The notes under the pieces: model-generated | What the model was told of the DNA's origin: nothing | The model's input: the letters and a program-made list of their open reading frames with translations, nothing else | Database searches by the model: none | Assembly (NCBI GenBank): GCA_015487695.1 | Contig: WFPF01000005.1 | Location: 1 to 32,380 of the forward strand | From: Chitinophagales bacterium | GTDB lineage: Bacteria > Bacteroidota > Bacteroidia > Chitinophagales > S012-47 | Direction of reading: 5' to 3' | Length of the DNA: 32,380 nt | In this document: piece after piece, positions 17,147 through 25,734 of the stretch | Layout: each line of letters opens with the position of its first letter | How positions within the stretch are numbered: the first letter of the stretch is position 1 | Made by a program: the position numbers and the translations under genes

Positions 17147-17647
17147 ATGAAAAACAAGGAATTACGAATAAAATATCAGCTGAGCGATGACATCAGCGAG
17201 CTCCGGGCCGAAGATCAGGAGCTCATGCGCAGGGCCCGGGAGGCATTAAAAGGAGCCTATGCCCCCTATTCCGGATTTCAGGTGGGCGCTGCCGTCCGAT
17301 TGGCCAACGGAGAAATATTTATTGGAAGTAATCAGGAAAATGCATCGCTGCCGGCCGGTCTTTGTGCCGAGCGCGTAGCCCTTTATGCGGCCAATGCCGC
17401 CTATCCCGATGTGCCCGTTGAGGCCCTGGCCATCAGTGTGCACAACCCCAAAGAACCTCACCTGCAGCCGGCCACACCCTGTGGACCCTGCCGCCAGGTG
17501 CTCGAAGAAGCGGAGCAACGTTTCGGACAGGAATTCCCGATCATACTCGGTGGCGATGGCAGTCAGCTGCTCATCCTTCCCAATGCAAGTACACTCCTTC
17601 CCCTGGCATTTCATGCCGACTTTCTAAAAAAAGATTCGCCCTCATAA
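17147..17647 (+). CDS. cdd: Cytidine deaminase
   Basis: This 166-residue enzyme converts cytidine or deoxycytidine to (deoxy)uridine in pyrimidine salvage. The zinc and catalytic residues are all present: CAE at 73-75 in [15 protein letters not shown], and CGPC at 112-115 in PCGPCRQVL. The substrate-binding segment [13 protein letters not shown] lies at 38-50. An N-terminal extension of about 25 residues precedes the core. An in-frame stop at 17138 rules out a longer form. The ornithine aminotransferase gene begins 11 bases downstream, so the two are probably cotranscribed. Confidence 0.93.
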   Translation: MKNKELRIKYQLSDDISELRAEDQELMRRAREALKGAYAPYSGFQVGAAVRLANGEIFIGSNQENASLPAGLCAERVALYAANAAYPDVPVEALAISVHNPKEPHLQPATPCGPCRQVLEEAEQRFGQEFPIILGGDGSQLLILPNASTLLPLAFHADFLKKDSPS

Positions 17648-17658
17648 AATCAGAAAAG

Positions 17659-18879
17659 ATGCAAGCAAAGATCAGCAGCAAACATGCGCGCGAACTGGAG
17701 ATTAAATACGGTGCTCACAACTATCACCCCCTGCCGGTGGTGCTCTCCCGTGGCGAAGGGGTTTTTCTGTGGGATCCCGAAGGCAGAAGGTACTACGATT
17801 TTCTCTCCTCCTATTCGGCTGTAAATCAGGGCCACTGCCACCCGCGCCTCGTTGAGGTCATGCGCGAGCAGGCCGCCACCCTGACCCTGACCTCCCGCGC
17901 CTTCTACAACGACCGCCTGGGACCATTTGCCGAGTATATTACAACAATGTTTGGCTACGACAAGGTGCTGCCGATGAATACGGGGGCCGAAGCCGTGGAA
18001 ACTGCCATCAAACTCTGCCGCAAGTGGGCCTATGAAATCAAGGGAATAGAAGACAACAAAGCAGAAATTCTCGTTTGTTCGGGCAACTTCCATGGCCGGA
18101 CCACCACAATCATCTCCTTCTCGGATGATCGTGAAAACTATGAGGGTTTCGGTCCGCTCACTCCCGGATTCCGTATTATCCCCTACAACGACCTTCTTGC
18201 ACTGGAAGAAGCGCTGGCGCATCCCAACGTTGCGGGCTTTATGGTCGAGCCCATTCAGGGAGAAGCCGGTGTGAGAGTACCTGATGACGGTTATCTGGCT
18301 GCTGCGGCTGCTCTTTGCCGCGAGAAAGAGGTACTCTTCATTGCCGATGAAATCCAGACCGGGCTGGCCCGCACAGGCAAGATGCTGGCCTGCGACTACG
18401 ACAATGTTCGCCCCGATATCCTCATTCTCGGCAAAGCCCTCTCAGGCGGAATGATGCCTGTTTCGGCCGTGCTGGCCGATGATGAGATCATGCTGACCAT
18501 CAACCCGGGAGAACACGGAAGCACCTTTGGTGGCAATCCGCTCGGAAGCGTGGTGGCCATGGAAGCCCTTCAGATAATCCTCGATGAAAAACTGGCTGAG
18601 AATGCTTTCCGGCTGGGCGAATACCTACGCACCGAATTACGGAACATGGCGGGAAGCTTCATCAAAGAAGTACGGGGCAAAGGCCTGCTCAATGCCATTG
18701 TCGTGGATTGCGAGCAGGGCAAGAGCGCCTGGGACTTCTGTCTCGACCTGCGCGACAACGGCCTCCTCGCCAAACCAACACACGGTGATAAGATCCGCTT
18801 TGCTCCACCGCTGATCATCAATGAGGAGCAAATGGAAGAATGTGTAGCCATTATTAAAAAGACCATCGAAAACTTTTGA
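17659..18879 (+). CDS. rocD: Ornithine--oxo-acid aminotransferase
   Basis: This 406-residue class III PLP-dependent aminotransferase is predicted to convert ornithine and 2-oxoglutarate into glutamate semialdehyde and glutamate. Visible markers are [12 protein letters not shown] (107-118), the cofactor aspartate in [15 protein letters not shown] (D230), the Schiff-base lysine in ILGKALSGG (K259), EPIQGEAG (197-204) and the [10 protein letters not shown] loop near 283. Sequence and length match RocD/OAT closely (the [18 protein letters not shown] start is diagnostic). It follows cdd by 11 bases; with the divergent saccharopine dehydrogenase it suggests basic amino-acid turnover. Confidence 0.93.
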   Translation: MQAKISSKHARELEIKYGAHNYHPLPVVLSRGEGVFLWDPEGRRYYDFLSSYSAVNQGHCHPRLVEVMREQAATLTLTSRAFYNDRLGPFAEYITTMFGYDKVLPMNTGAEAVETAIKLCRKWAYEIKGIEDNKAEILVCSGNFHGRTTTIISFSDDRENYEGFGPLTPGFRIIPYNDLLALEEALAHPNVAGFMVEPIQGEAGVRVPDDGYLAAAAALCREKEVLFIADEIQTGLARTGKMLACDYDNVRPDILILGKALSGGMMPVSAVLADDEIMLTINPGEHGSTFGGNPLGSVVAMEALQIILDEKLAENAFRLGEYLRTELRNMAGSFIKEVRGKGLLNAIVVDCEQGKSAWDFCLDLRDNGLLAKPTHGDKIRFAPPLIINEEQMEECVAIIKKTIENF

Positions 18880-18888
18880 TTTCCGGGC

Positions 18889-18923
18889 TCCCTAAAATGC
18901 GATTTCACGAGCTTTTTTAGGGA
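18889..18923. terminator. Inverted repeat, possible weak terminator after rocD
   Basis: Perfect 9-bp arms TCCCTAAAA (18889-18897) and TTTTAGGGA (18915-18923) enclose a 17-base loop just after the rocD stop. No T-run follows immediately, so termination is uncertain. Confidence 0.35.
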
Positions 18924-19007
18924 TCATACTCCTTTTTTCAATGCATTGAGTGTATTTTTTACACTTAAAGTATTGACAACGCCCATTTTTTGTTTTTTCA
19001 TAGGGGT

Positions 19008-19259
19008 ATGAATACGCCAAAACCCATACATGTAATGATGCTGATCGCAGCGATCGGCATTGCCCTAGGCCTCTTCTCCCCGGCTGCAGCAGGCACTGCG
19101 GCAGCAGTGGTTCCGGGCAATGCAAGTTTTCACTTTGCGATTGACTTTTCTTCCTCACAAATTATTTGGATTCTGAGTGCTGCCGCCCTCCTTTTTCTCT
19201 CCCTTGCACTCCTATTACACCCGGCAGCATTTCGCAAGCGAAACCTCATTCACCACTGA
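19008..19259 (+). CDS. Small two-helix membrane protein, unknown function
   Basis: This 83-residue frame starts at an ATG preceded by AGGGG and ends in TGA, 6 bases before the end of the opposing TonB-receptor gene. It has two clear hydrophobic segments (about 9-35 and 51-71), a polar linker (PGNASFHFAIDFSSSQ) and a basic C-terminus (FRKRNLIHH), consistent with a helical hairpin with both ends in the cytosol. I do not recognise a family. A start 18 bases upstream (18990) is also in frame. Hydrophobic periodicity and lack of an overlapping gene argue that it is real. Confidence 0.55.
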   Translation: MNTPKPIHVMMLIAAIGIALGLFSPAAAGTAAAVVPGNASFHFAIDFSSSQIIWILSAAALLFLSLALLLHPAAFRKRNLIHH

Positions 19260-19265
19260 GCGCAA

Positions 19266-21779
19266 TCAGAAGCGTGCAATGAGTCTCAGGTTCAGTCTTC
19301 TGCCGGTGAGGTAATTTTCAAAGGCATAAGAGGTATTTGTATTGTCTTTTATCCAGATATGGCTTACCGTGTTGTTGATGCCCAGCAGGTTGAATACTTC
19401 CAGCGAAGCCCATATGGATTCAAATTCTTTCCAGCCGCTTTTTCCCGGCAGTCTTTTCCCCTTGTCCAGCAGCAAAGCCGAAAAACCGATATCCACCCTG
19501 CGATAGGGCGGCATTCGAAAGGCATTTCTGTAGCGTTCGTTGTCGGGAGGCCCGAACGGCAGGCCTGTTCCGAATAGCAGATTCAGGTGCACCTTGAAGT
19601 TTTCGTTGTTCGGAAAATAATCCTGGAAAAGAATTCCGACATTCACGCGCTGGTCCGTAGGCCGGGCGATGTACCCGACCTCGGCCAGCACCGTATCGCT
19701 GACCCTTGAGGCAAAGTCTGTCTGGAAAGTAAATATCTCCTGCCCCGAGGCATCTACGTATTTTGTGTAAGTATCACCCTCAATGTCCTCCCGGGTTTGC
19801 ATCAGGCTCAGGGTCACCCACGACTCGGCATCCCTTACAAACTCGCCATGCAGACGGAGGTCGATACCGGCCGCATAGCCCTTCGAAAGGTTCTCACCGA
19901 AATAGCGAATTTTCACGTCCTCAATATTGTAAGGCACGAGATCCCAGAGATATTTGTAGTAGAGCTCGGAGATAAAGCGAAACTCCCGGTCCCACATCTG
20001 AAAGACATAGTCGCTGCCCAAAACGGCATGAAAGGATTTCTGTGCCCGCACATCGCGGTGAATATTTCCGTCCAGGTCGCGAATTTCCCGGTAGAAAGGT
20101 GCCTGCTGATACAGACCGGTTGACAGACGGAACACCATATTTTTCTCCCAAACGGGCTTCCACGAAAGCTGAAAACGCGGACTGATTAAAATCTCCCCGT
20201 TGACCGTCCAATAGCTGCCCCGTACCCCGCTGGTAAGATTGAGATCTCCGCTGCTGTCGGATGCCAGAATCCAGGTATCCTGAAAATAGGCCGAATAGCG
20301 CTGTGACTGAAGATTGTTTTGCGTCTTTAATACCTCATTGACGAGGACCTTGCCCGGCACATCGGGCAGGGAATAGAGAGCCGAGTCGATGCGCCTCCAT
20401 TCATTGAGGCGGTCGTCCACTGTCTCGTATTGAGCGCGGGCACCGAATTCCAGAAAATGCTTTTCGCTGAAAAGGTAGCCTTTTGCCCCGGCATTGGCCA
20501 CATTCATGGTCAGATAGTTGCGTGCCCAGTTCTGATAGGTGCCGTAGCCCAGACTGAACAAGCGCTCTCCGAATTCCTTTGCGCCCAGGTCATTCTCCAC
20601 CTGATAAAGAAAATAATCTCCGATGATATCGAAAGTTTCGGATTCCTGTGTGCGGAAGGCAGAGGCCAGAAGCTTGAGACGGAAACGATTGGAGTCGGCC
20701 GCATAGGTAAAAGAAAGTCCTCCGAAGCCGGTTTCGAAACGATCTTCCTCCTGCCCGTCAAAAAAGACCTCCAGTTCCTTCACATCATTGAAAGTACCAA
20801 TGGATGAAACACGGCTTTCGGGAATGAAGACATAGGCATTTCGGGCATAATTGCCAATAAATTCCATCTCCCAGTTTTCATTGATTGTGTATATCATCAT
20901 GGCCTGTGCATCGCTGAAGCTGGGCTGATAGCTGCCGCGCGTGGTCAGTCCCTGCAGGAGATACTGATTCGACTTTTGCCGCAGTCCGATGAGATATCGA
21001 AAGCGTTTGTAGCGGTCGGCACCCTCAAGGTGCAGCTGGGCCCCCAGGAGGCTCAATTGCAGGGAAGCAGCAAAGGAATCGGGGCGTTTGTACTGTACGT
21101 CCAGCACCGATGACATCTTGTCGCCATAGCGTGCTTCGAAGCCACCGGAAGAAAACTCAATCTTTCGCGTCAAATCGGGATTGACGAAACTGAGGCCTTC
21201 CTGCTGTCCGGAGCGTATCAGCTGGGGACGGTAGATCTCAAAATCGTTGACATAGACGAGGTTTTCGTCAAAATTGCCCCCGCGTACCGAATATTGCGAA
21301 CTCAACTCTCCACCGGCCGTACTCACACCCAGTCCGATGGTTTTCAGCAAGGCCTCGAAATTGCCTGAAGGTGTCGGTATGCGGCTGACTTCCTGAGGGT
21401 CAAGGGTAAAAGTGGAAGACTTGTTTCGCTCGCCCTGCGGTTTGATTTCAATGACAGGCAGGTTTTCCGGTGAACGTCTGATACGAATATCCAGATAAAG
21501 TGTATCTCCGGCCGCTACCGTGACAGGCAGATGCACGGGACGATAGCCCACATAGCTGACCGCCAGGGTCCTTTTTTGTCCGCCCCGAATGCGCAGGAAG
21601 AAGTGTCCCTCACGATCGGTCACATCACCGCTTCCCGGCTCTTCCCGCAGGCCTACATTGACAAATTCAATGGGATTTCCTTTTTCATCTTTCACCTCGC
21701 CACGGATGTAGGCGCTTTGGCCTGAAACGAGCACGGATGAAAGAAGGAGGAAGAGCAAACAGGCAAGGCCTCTGATCAT
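19266..21779 (-). CDS. TonB-dependent receptor with carboxypeptidase-like regulatory domain, second copy
   Basis: This 837-residue outer-membrane receptor has a signal peptide (about 1-20), a CarboxypepD_reg-like domain (about 24-104; GEVKDEKGNPIEFVNVGL, YVGYRPVHL), a plug domain with YSVRGGNFDENLVYVNDFEIY, and a barrel ending LNLRLIARF. It is shorter than the receptor at 12812 and clearly diverged from it. It begins 19 bases after the ribulose-phosphate epimerase stop, so it is likely cotranscribed with that gene. No SusD-like or siderophore gene is adjacent, and the substrate cannot be inferred. Confidence 0.92.
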   Translation of the reverse strand: MIRGLACLLFLLLSSVLVSGQSAYIRGEVKDEKGNPIEFVNVGLREEPGSGDVTDREGHFFLRIRGGQKRTLAVSYVGYRPVHLPVTVAAGDTLYLDIRIRRSPENLPVIEIKPQGERNKSSTFTLDPQEVSRIPTPSGNFEALLKTIGLGVSTAGGELSSQYSVRGGNFDENLVYVNDFEIYRPQLIRSGQQEGLSFVNPDLTRKIEFSSGGFEARYGDKMSSVLDVQYKRPDSFAASLQLSLLGAQLHLEGADRYKRFRYLIGLRQKSNQYLLQGLTTRGSYQPSFSDAQAMMIYTINENWEMEFIGNYARNAYVFIPESRVSSIGTFNDVKELEVFFDGQEEDRFETGFGGLSFTYAADSNRFRLKLLASAFRTQESETFDIIGDYFLYQVENDLGAKEFGERLFSLGYGTYQNWARNYLTMNVANAGAKGYLFSEKHFLEFGARAQYETVDDRLNEWRRIDSALYSLPDVPGKVLVNEVLKTQNNLQSQRYSAYFQDTWILASDSSGDLNLTSGVRGSYWTVNGEILISPRFQLSWKPVWEKNMVFRLSTGLYQQAPFYREIRDLDGNIHRDVRAQKSFHAVLGSDYVFQMWDREFRFISELYYKYLWDLVPYNIEDVKIRYFGENLSKGYAAGIDLRLHGEFVRDAESWVTLSLMQTREDIEGDTYTKYVDASGQEIFTFQTDFASRVSDTVLAEVGYIARPTDQRVNVGILFQDYFPNNENFKVHLNLLFGTGLPFGPPDNERYRNAFRMPPYRRVDIGFSALLLDKGKRLPGKSGWKEFESIWASLEVFNLLGINNTVSHIWIKDNTNTSYAFENYLTGRRLNLRLIARF

Positions 21780-21798
21780 AATGCGAGTGTAACGATCC

Positions 21799-22470
21799 TT
21801 AAATTTCTATAGTATGAGGGGGTGGCGATTTCAGATTGCGGATGGCCTGCCGCGGATCGGGGGCTTTGAAGACCGAACTGCCGGCTACGAGCACATCGGC
21901 ACCAAACTTCACCAACCGGGCGGCATTGCTTTCGTTCACGCCTCCATCAATCTCAATCCATGCCGATGAAGAGGTGGCAGCACGCAGGGCCACCAGTTTC
22001 TCCAGTTTCTTATAGCTGTGTTCAATAAATCGTTGTCCGCCATATCCCGGATTGACCGACATCAGGATTACGAGGTCGAGGTCTGCCAGCACATCTTCCA
22101 GTTCGAGCACATTCGTATGGGGATTGATGGCCACTCCGGCTTTCATCCCCTCGGCTTTGATCATCTGAATGCTTCGGTGAAGATTGGGACAGGCTTCCAC
22201 ATGTACCGTAAGGTGATCGGCACCGGCTTCGCGGAAGGGACGAATATATCGCTCAGGCTCCACGATCATTAAGTGCACGTCCAGCACTTTCTTCGTCAGC
22301 GGCCGGATGTCGCGAATGACGGGAAATCCGAAGGAGATGTTGGGCACGAAACACCCGTCCATCACGTCCACGTGCACCCAGTCGGCTTCGCTGCCATCGA
22401 TCAAGGCCATTGCTTCGTGCAGCCTTGCAAAATCGGCTGCCAGTATGGAAGGTGCAATCAGGTGACTCAT
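21799..22470 (-). CDS. rpe: Ribulose-phosphate 3-epimerase
   Basis: This 223-residue TIM-barrel enzyme interconverts ribulose 5-phosphate and xylulose 5-phosphate. It carries the family signatures IAPSILAADFARL (5-17), HVDVMDGCFVPN (33-44, metal and catalytic residues H33, D35, D38), LDVHLMI (63-69, H66), VNPGYGGQRF (139-148) and IDGGVN (174-179, catalytic D175). An in-frame ATG exists at 22500, but a promoter box at 22475-22482 lies between the two and MSHLIAPSIL is the usual N-terminus, so 22470 was chosen. The TonB-receptor gene follows directly. Confidence 0.95.
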   Translation of the reverse strand: MSHLIAPSILAADFARLHEAMALIDGSEADWVHVDVMDGCFVPNISFGFPVIRDIRPLTKKVLDVHLMIVEPERYIRPFREAGADHLTVHVEACPNLHRSIQMIKAEGMKAGVAINPHTNVLELEDVLADLDLVILMSVNPGYGGQRFIEHSYKKLEKLVALRAATSSSAWIEIDGGVNESNAARLVKFGADVLVAGSSVFKAPDPRQAIRNLKSPPPHTIEI

Positions 22471-22474
22471 GCTG

Positions 22475-22482
22475 CAAAGATA
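22475..22482 (-). promoter_or_regulatory. Promoter -7 box (TATCTTTG) four bases before the rpe ATG
   Basis: It matches TAnnTTTG on the minus strand. The spacer CAGC is identical to that of the S1-protein gene. A TTTG (22498-22501) lies 15 bases upstream as a possible -33 element. Confidence 0.55.
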
Positions 22483-22544
22483 CAGGACTTTGCAGATCAA
22501 AAAACAGGACTTTTCCTCAGCAGCCGGACGGCCTGTCCATCTTG

Positions 22545-24104
22545 TTAATTCAGGGTAAAAGGTTCGCGTCCGACCTCAGCCGGTACATACATAGGCCGGT
22601 CGGGCCGCTGATTGTCGAGCATATGCCGCACCTGGGCATAGAGAAAGAGAAAATACATCACATCCATGGCCATGCGGGGTTTTCCCTCCAGCTTATTCAT
22701 CACCCGCTCATACATTTCCGCTTCTTCCCGGCCCATTTTCCTCAGATTTCTCATCACCCGAAGCAGGTCCTTTTTTACGGTCATTACACTGCTGCCCCCG
22801 GGGATCATCTGAACCTTGGGCTCACCGGATTTGTCGATCATATCCACAAGTCGCTGGCCGTAGTTTCGGGGTGCGTACAGATTGCTCAGGAGCCATCGCA
22901 TGCCTCTGTATTGCTGATCTTCGTTCAATCCCTTGAAACGTACATTGCTCGTATACTGGGTGCTGCCGTCAATCTCTTCATCGGGCCGTATGCGACCGGC
23001 TTTTTTGAGTCGGGTGAAAAGCGGAGTGCTCTCCAGAGCTACCAGATAGTTGAGTGAGAAGAAGGGAATCGAACTGTCCACGGCAAAATCATATTGCCGC
23101 TTGAAAATATCGGGGCCGTCATGGTCAAAGCCTACAATCATCCCCGCATAGACGGTGATGCCGTGTTTGTAGAACTTGGCCACTTCATCGACCAGGTTTT
23201 GTTTGGTATTCTGAAATTTACGTGCCTCGCGCAGCGACTCTTCATTGATGGTCTCGATGCCCACAAAGACACTCGAGAAGCCGGCCCGGTTGAGCAGGTC
23301 CAGCATTTCCTCATCGCGTGTGATGTCAATAGAAAGCTGTGTACTGAATTTGTGGGTTCGGCCCGGAACGGCTTTGTTCCATGCTTCGAGGGCCAGAAGA
23401 ACTTCTTTCGCCCGGCTGCGATAGACACTGAAATTATCGTCCGAGATGAAGCTGTTGGTATAACCGATGGCATGCAGGACATCCAGTTCGCGGAGGATAT
23501 TTCCCACCGGTTTATGCCGCTGTTTGCGGCCCAGATACTGAATCACATCACAAAACTCGCACTGGAAGGGGCAGCCCCGCGAGACCTGCAGATTGCCCGA
23601 AAGGCTTCGATGATTGGGATAGAGCTCCCATGCCGGGAGAGGCGAATTTGCCAGGTCTGCCTTCTCACCTTCGTAATAGTCTTTCCATTTGCCGCTGGCT
23701 ATTTCCGGAAATATTTCATCCGCAATTTCCTCCAGCTCGCCCACAATCAGAATGTCGGCAAAATGCCGTACCCGCTCGGGCGACAGCGAAGCAAAGGGGC
23801 CGCCCACCATGACCGGTATGCCCCTGTCACGGAAGCGCATGGCGATCTCTTCGGCATGCCTGCGCTGAGTTACTTTTCCCGTAATGGCCACAAAGTCGAC
23901 ATCCAGGTCGTAGTCTACCTCATCAATATGCTGATCGCAAAGCTGCACATCAAAATAGGGGCGCATCAGGGTGGCCACGGTCGTCACTGCCAGATCGGCC
24001 ACGATCACACCGGGCTTGCCCAGTACAGCGGTGAAAACCTCCGCACCATAATAGTTGGGGAAGTCATTCTTCGGGTTAATCAGGTATACTTTCTTCCTTC
24101 GCAT
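22545..24104 (-). CDS. Radical SAM protein with B12-binding-like N-terminal domain and DUF4070-like C-terminus
   Basis: This 519-residue protein has an N-terminal flavodoxin-like domain (about 1-140; AITGKVTQRRHAEEIA, VMVGGPFASLSPERVRHF, IVGELEE) of the cobalamin-binding type. A radical SAM domain follows, with the [4Fe-4S] cysteines in CPFQCEFC (C178, C182, C185). The C-terminal region (YAPRNYGQRL, then helices) resembles DUF4070, found in HpnP/HpnJ-related enzymes. The cobalamin-binding DxHxxG motif is not present. It is 74 bp upstream of rpe on the same strand and divergent from the nitrilase. Substrate unknown. Confidence 0.87.
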   Translation of the reverse strand: MRRKKVYLINPKNDFPNYYGAEVFTAVLGKPGVIVADLAVTTVATLMRPYFDVQLCDQHIDEVDYDLDVDFVAITGKVTQRRHAEEIAMRFRDRGIPVMVGGPFASLSPERVRHFADILIVGELEEIADEIFPEIASGKWKDYYEGEKADLANSPLPAWELYPNHRSLSGNLQVSRGCPFQCEFCDVIQYLGRKQRHKPVGNILRELDVLHAIGYTNSFISDDNFSVYRSRAKEVLLALEAWNKAVPGRTHKFSTQLSIDITRDEEMLDLLNRAGFSSVFVGIETINEESLREARKFQNTKQNLVDEVAKFYKHGITVYAGMIVGFDHDGPDIFKRQYDFAVDSSIPFFSLNYLVALESTPLFTRLKKAGRIRPDEEIDGSTQYTSNVRFKGLNEDQQYRGMRWLLSNLYAPRNYGQRLVDMIDKSGEPKVQMIPGGSSVMTVKKDLLRVMRNLRKMGREEAEMYERVMNKLEGKPRMAMDVMYFLFLYAQVRHMLDNQRPDRPMYVPAEVGREPFTLN

Positions 24105-24211
24105 AATATCCTCGTCCTCTGTGCAAGGTACTTAAGATAGTGCGCATCCCGCATATCCGACTCTCCGAAATGCTTTATTTTAGATTATTTTAATATTCAA
24201 ATGCCATTCAA

Positions 24212-25168
24212 ATGAAGAAAGAAACGATCAAAGTAGGGCTGGCCCAGCTGGCACCGGTTCTTCTCGACCGCAAAGCCGGACTGAAGCGCATCCTTGAAGA
24301 AACGGAGAAGGCCGTGGCTCTTGGCTGCGACTTGCTGGTATTTGGCGAAGCCACCCTGCCGGGTTATCCCTTCTGGCTGGAAAGAAGCAATGCAGCCGCA
24401 TTCAACGATCCCCGGCAGAAAGCCATCTATGCCCACTACCTCGACCAGGCCGTGGATCTGCAGGCCGGGCACCTTGACCCCCTCCGCGAAAAGTGCCGGA
24501 AAGCAGGACTGCAACTGGTCATCGGAATCGTTGAGCGCGCGCCCGACCGGGGCGGGCACAGTCTCTATTGCTCCCTCGTCACCATCCATGCCGGAGGAGA
24601 AATCGCTTCGGTTCACCGCAAAGTAATGCCCACCTACGAAGAACGTCTGGTTTGGGCCATCGGTGACGGGCACGGTTTGCGCGTACACCCCTTGGGCAAA
24701 TTCAAATTCGGAGGCCTCAACTGCTGGGAAAACTGGCTGCCGCTCCTGCGCTCGTCTCTCTATGCCCAGGGCGAAGACCTGCATATAGCCGTCTGGCCCG
24801 GGAGCCGGCACCACTGCGAAGACATCACACGCTTCATTGCCAAAGAAAGCCGCTCCTATGTGATCTCTGTCGGAAATATTCTGCTCCGCGAACGGATATC
24901 GCCCCGGATGCCCCATTACAGCGAGATTATGGAGCGCTGCGATGAACAGATGAGCGATGGGGGCAGCTGCCTGGCGGGACCTGACGGAGAATGGATCATT
25001 GAACCACTCAGTGGCCCCGTGGCCCTGCTGACAGCCGAAATATCGCACGAGAGAGTGCGGGAGGAAAGGCAAAACCTCGACCCTGCAGGCCATTACAGCC
25101 GTCCCGATCTGACCCGCCTCATTGTTAACCGCTCGCGGCAGTCGACCTGTCATTTCGAAGAGGAATAA
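24212..25168 (+). CDS. Carbon-nitrogen hydrolase, nitrilase branch
   Basis: This 318-residue cytosolic enzyme has the Glu-Lys-Cys triad of the superfamily: E46 in LLVFGEATLPGYP, K137 in HRKVMPTYEE and C171 in LNCWENWLP. The forms NCWEN and HRKxMPTYEERLVWxxGDG are those of true nitrilases (branch 1, nitrile to carboxylate plus ammonia) rather than amidases, in which the cysteine context is usually CYD or CFE. The N-terminal VGLAQLAP and the length agree with this. It is divergent from the radical SAM gene with 107 bp between. The natural nitrile is unknown. Confidence 0.9.
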   Translation: MKKETIKVGLAQLAPVLLDRKAGLKRILEETEKAVALGCDLLVFGEATLPGYPFWLERSNAAAFNDPRQKAIYAHYLDQAVDLQAGHLDPLREKCRKAGLQLVIGIVERAPDRGGHSLYCSLVTIHAGGEIASVHRKVMPTYEERLVWAIGDGHGLRVHPLGKFKFGGLNCWENWLPLLRSSLYAQGEDLHIAVWPGSRHHCEDITRFIAKESRSYVISVGNILLRERISPRMPHYSEIMERCDEQMSDGGSCLAGPDGEWIIEPLSGPVALLTAEISHERVREERQNLDPAGHYSRPDLTRLIVNRSRQSTCHFEEE

Positions 25169-25229
25169 AAGTCCGTGAAAAAAGTATAAAAAGTTGATCT
25201 GCGTCATTCCGGGTCCTGCGCGGCTCTGC

Positions 25230-25237
25230 TATTTTTG
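25230..25237 (+). promoter_or_regulatory. Promoter -7 box (TATTTTTG) five bases before the cytochrome-lipoprotein ATG
   Basis: It matches TAnnTTTG; CATGC separates it from the ATG at 25243. No -33 TTG at standard spacing was found. Confidence 0.45.
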
Positions 25238-25242
25238 CATGC

Positions 25243-25734
25243 ATGAAAAAAGCAAGAATACCTGCCTTCACCGGCCTGCTCGCACTTCTTTTGCTGGCAA
25301 GCGCCTGCGGAAAAAACACGGAACCGAAGCCTCCGACTAAAAAAGCCGTCAACCATAAAGCGGATACCCGGAAAAGCCACCCCAATGGCATCAGCGAACT
25401 TGCGCAATTGATGAACGACATGTACGCCATGGGGCAGGAATCCAAAGCCGGGATAATAAAGGGCGAAGATTTCGACATTGATATTGATTACCGCTCCATT
25501 CTCACAGCCACTCCCACCGATGCTTTTATCGCTGATTTTCCCGAATTCGAACCCCTTGCCCGCCAATACATCGAAGCCATGGATCGGCTCGAGAGGGCCG
25601 GGAGCCAACGTGAGCGCATCGCAGCCCACAAAGCCATGGTCGCCTCCTGTGTGGCCTGCCATTCCCTCTCCTGCTCGGGTCCTCTTGTCAGAATACGCAA
25701 GCTGCACCTGCCAAAGAAATTGACGGCACGCTGA
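25243..25734 (+). CDS. Lipoprotein with C-terminal c-type heme motif (class II cytochrome-like)
   Basis: This 163-residue protein has a lipoprotein signal peptide with lipobox ASAC (C22) and a charged linker. A mostly helical domain ends in the heme-attachment motif CVACH (136-140). A heme motif near the C-terminus, with methionines about 80 residues earlier (M57, M60, M63) as candidate axial ligands, recalls class II (cytochrome c'/c556-type) four-helix proteins. An extra cysteine follows (C144, SLSCSGP). It is probably tethered to a membrane on the periplasmic side for electron transfer. No oxidase or reductase genes are adjacent. Confidence 0.75.
   Translation: MKKARIPAFTGLLALLLLASACGKNTEPKPPTKKAVNHKADTRKSHPNGISELAQLMNDMYAMGQESKAGIIKGEDFDIDIDYRSILTATPTDAFIADFPEFEPLARQYIEAMDRLERAGSQRERIAAHKAMVASCVACHSLSCSGPLVRIRKLHLPKKLTAR

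Noticed and set aside
23094-24140. Open frame of 348 codons opposite the radical SAM gene
   Set aside because: It is antisense to a gene with a clear Fe-S motif; its own translation has no recognisable domain.
24197-25207. Open frame of 336 codons opposite the nitrilase gene
   Set aside because: The nitrilase strand carries the full catalytic triad; the antisense product has no family features.
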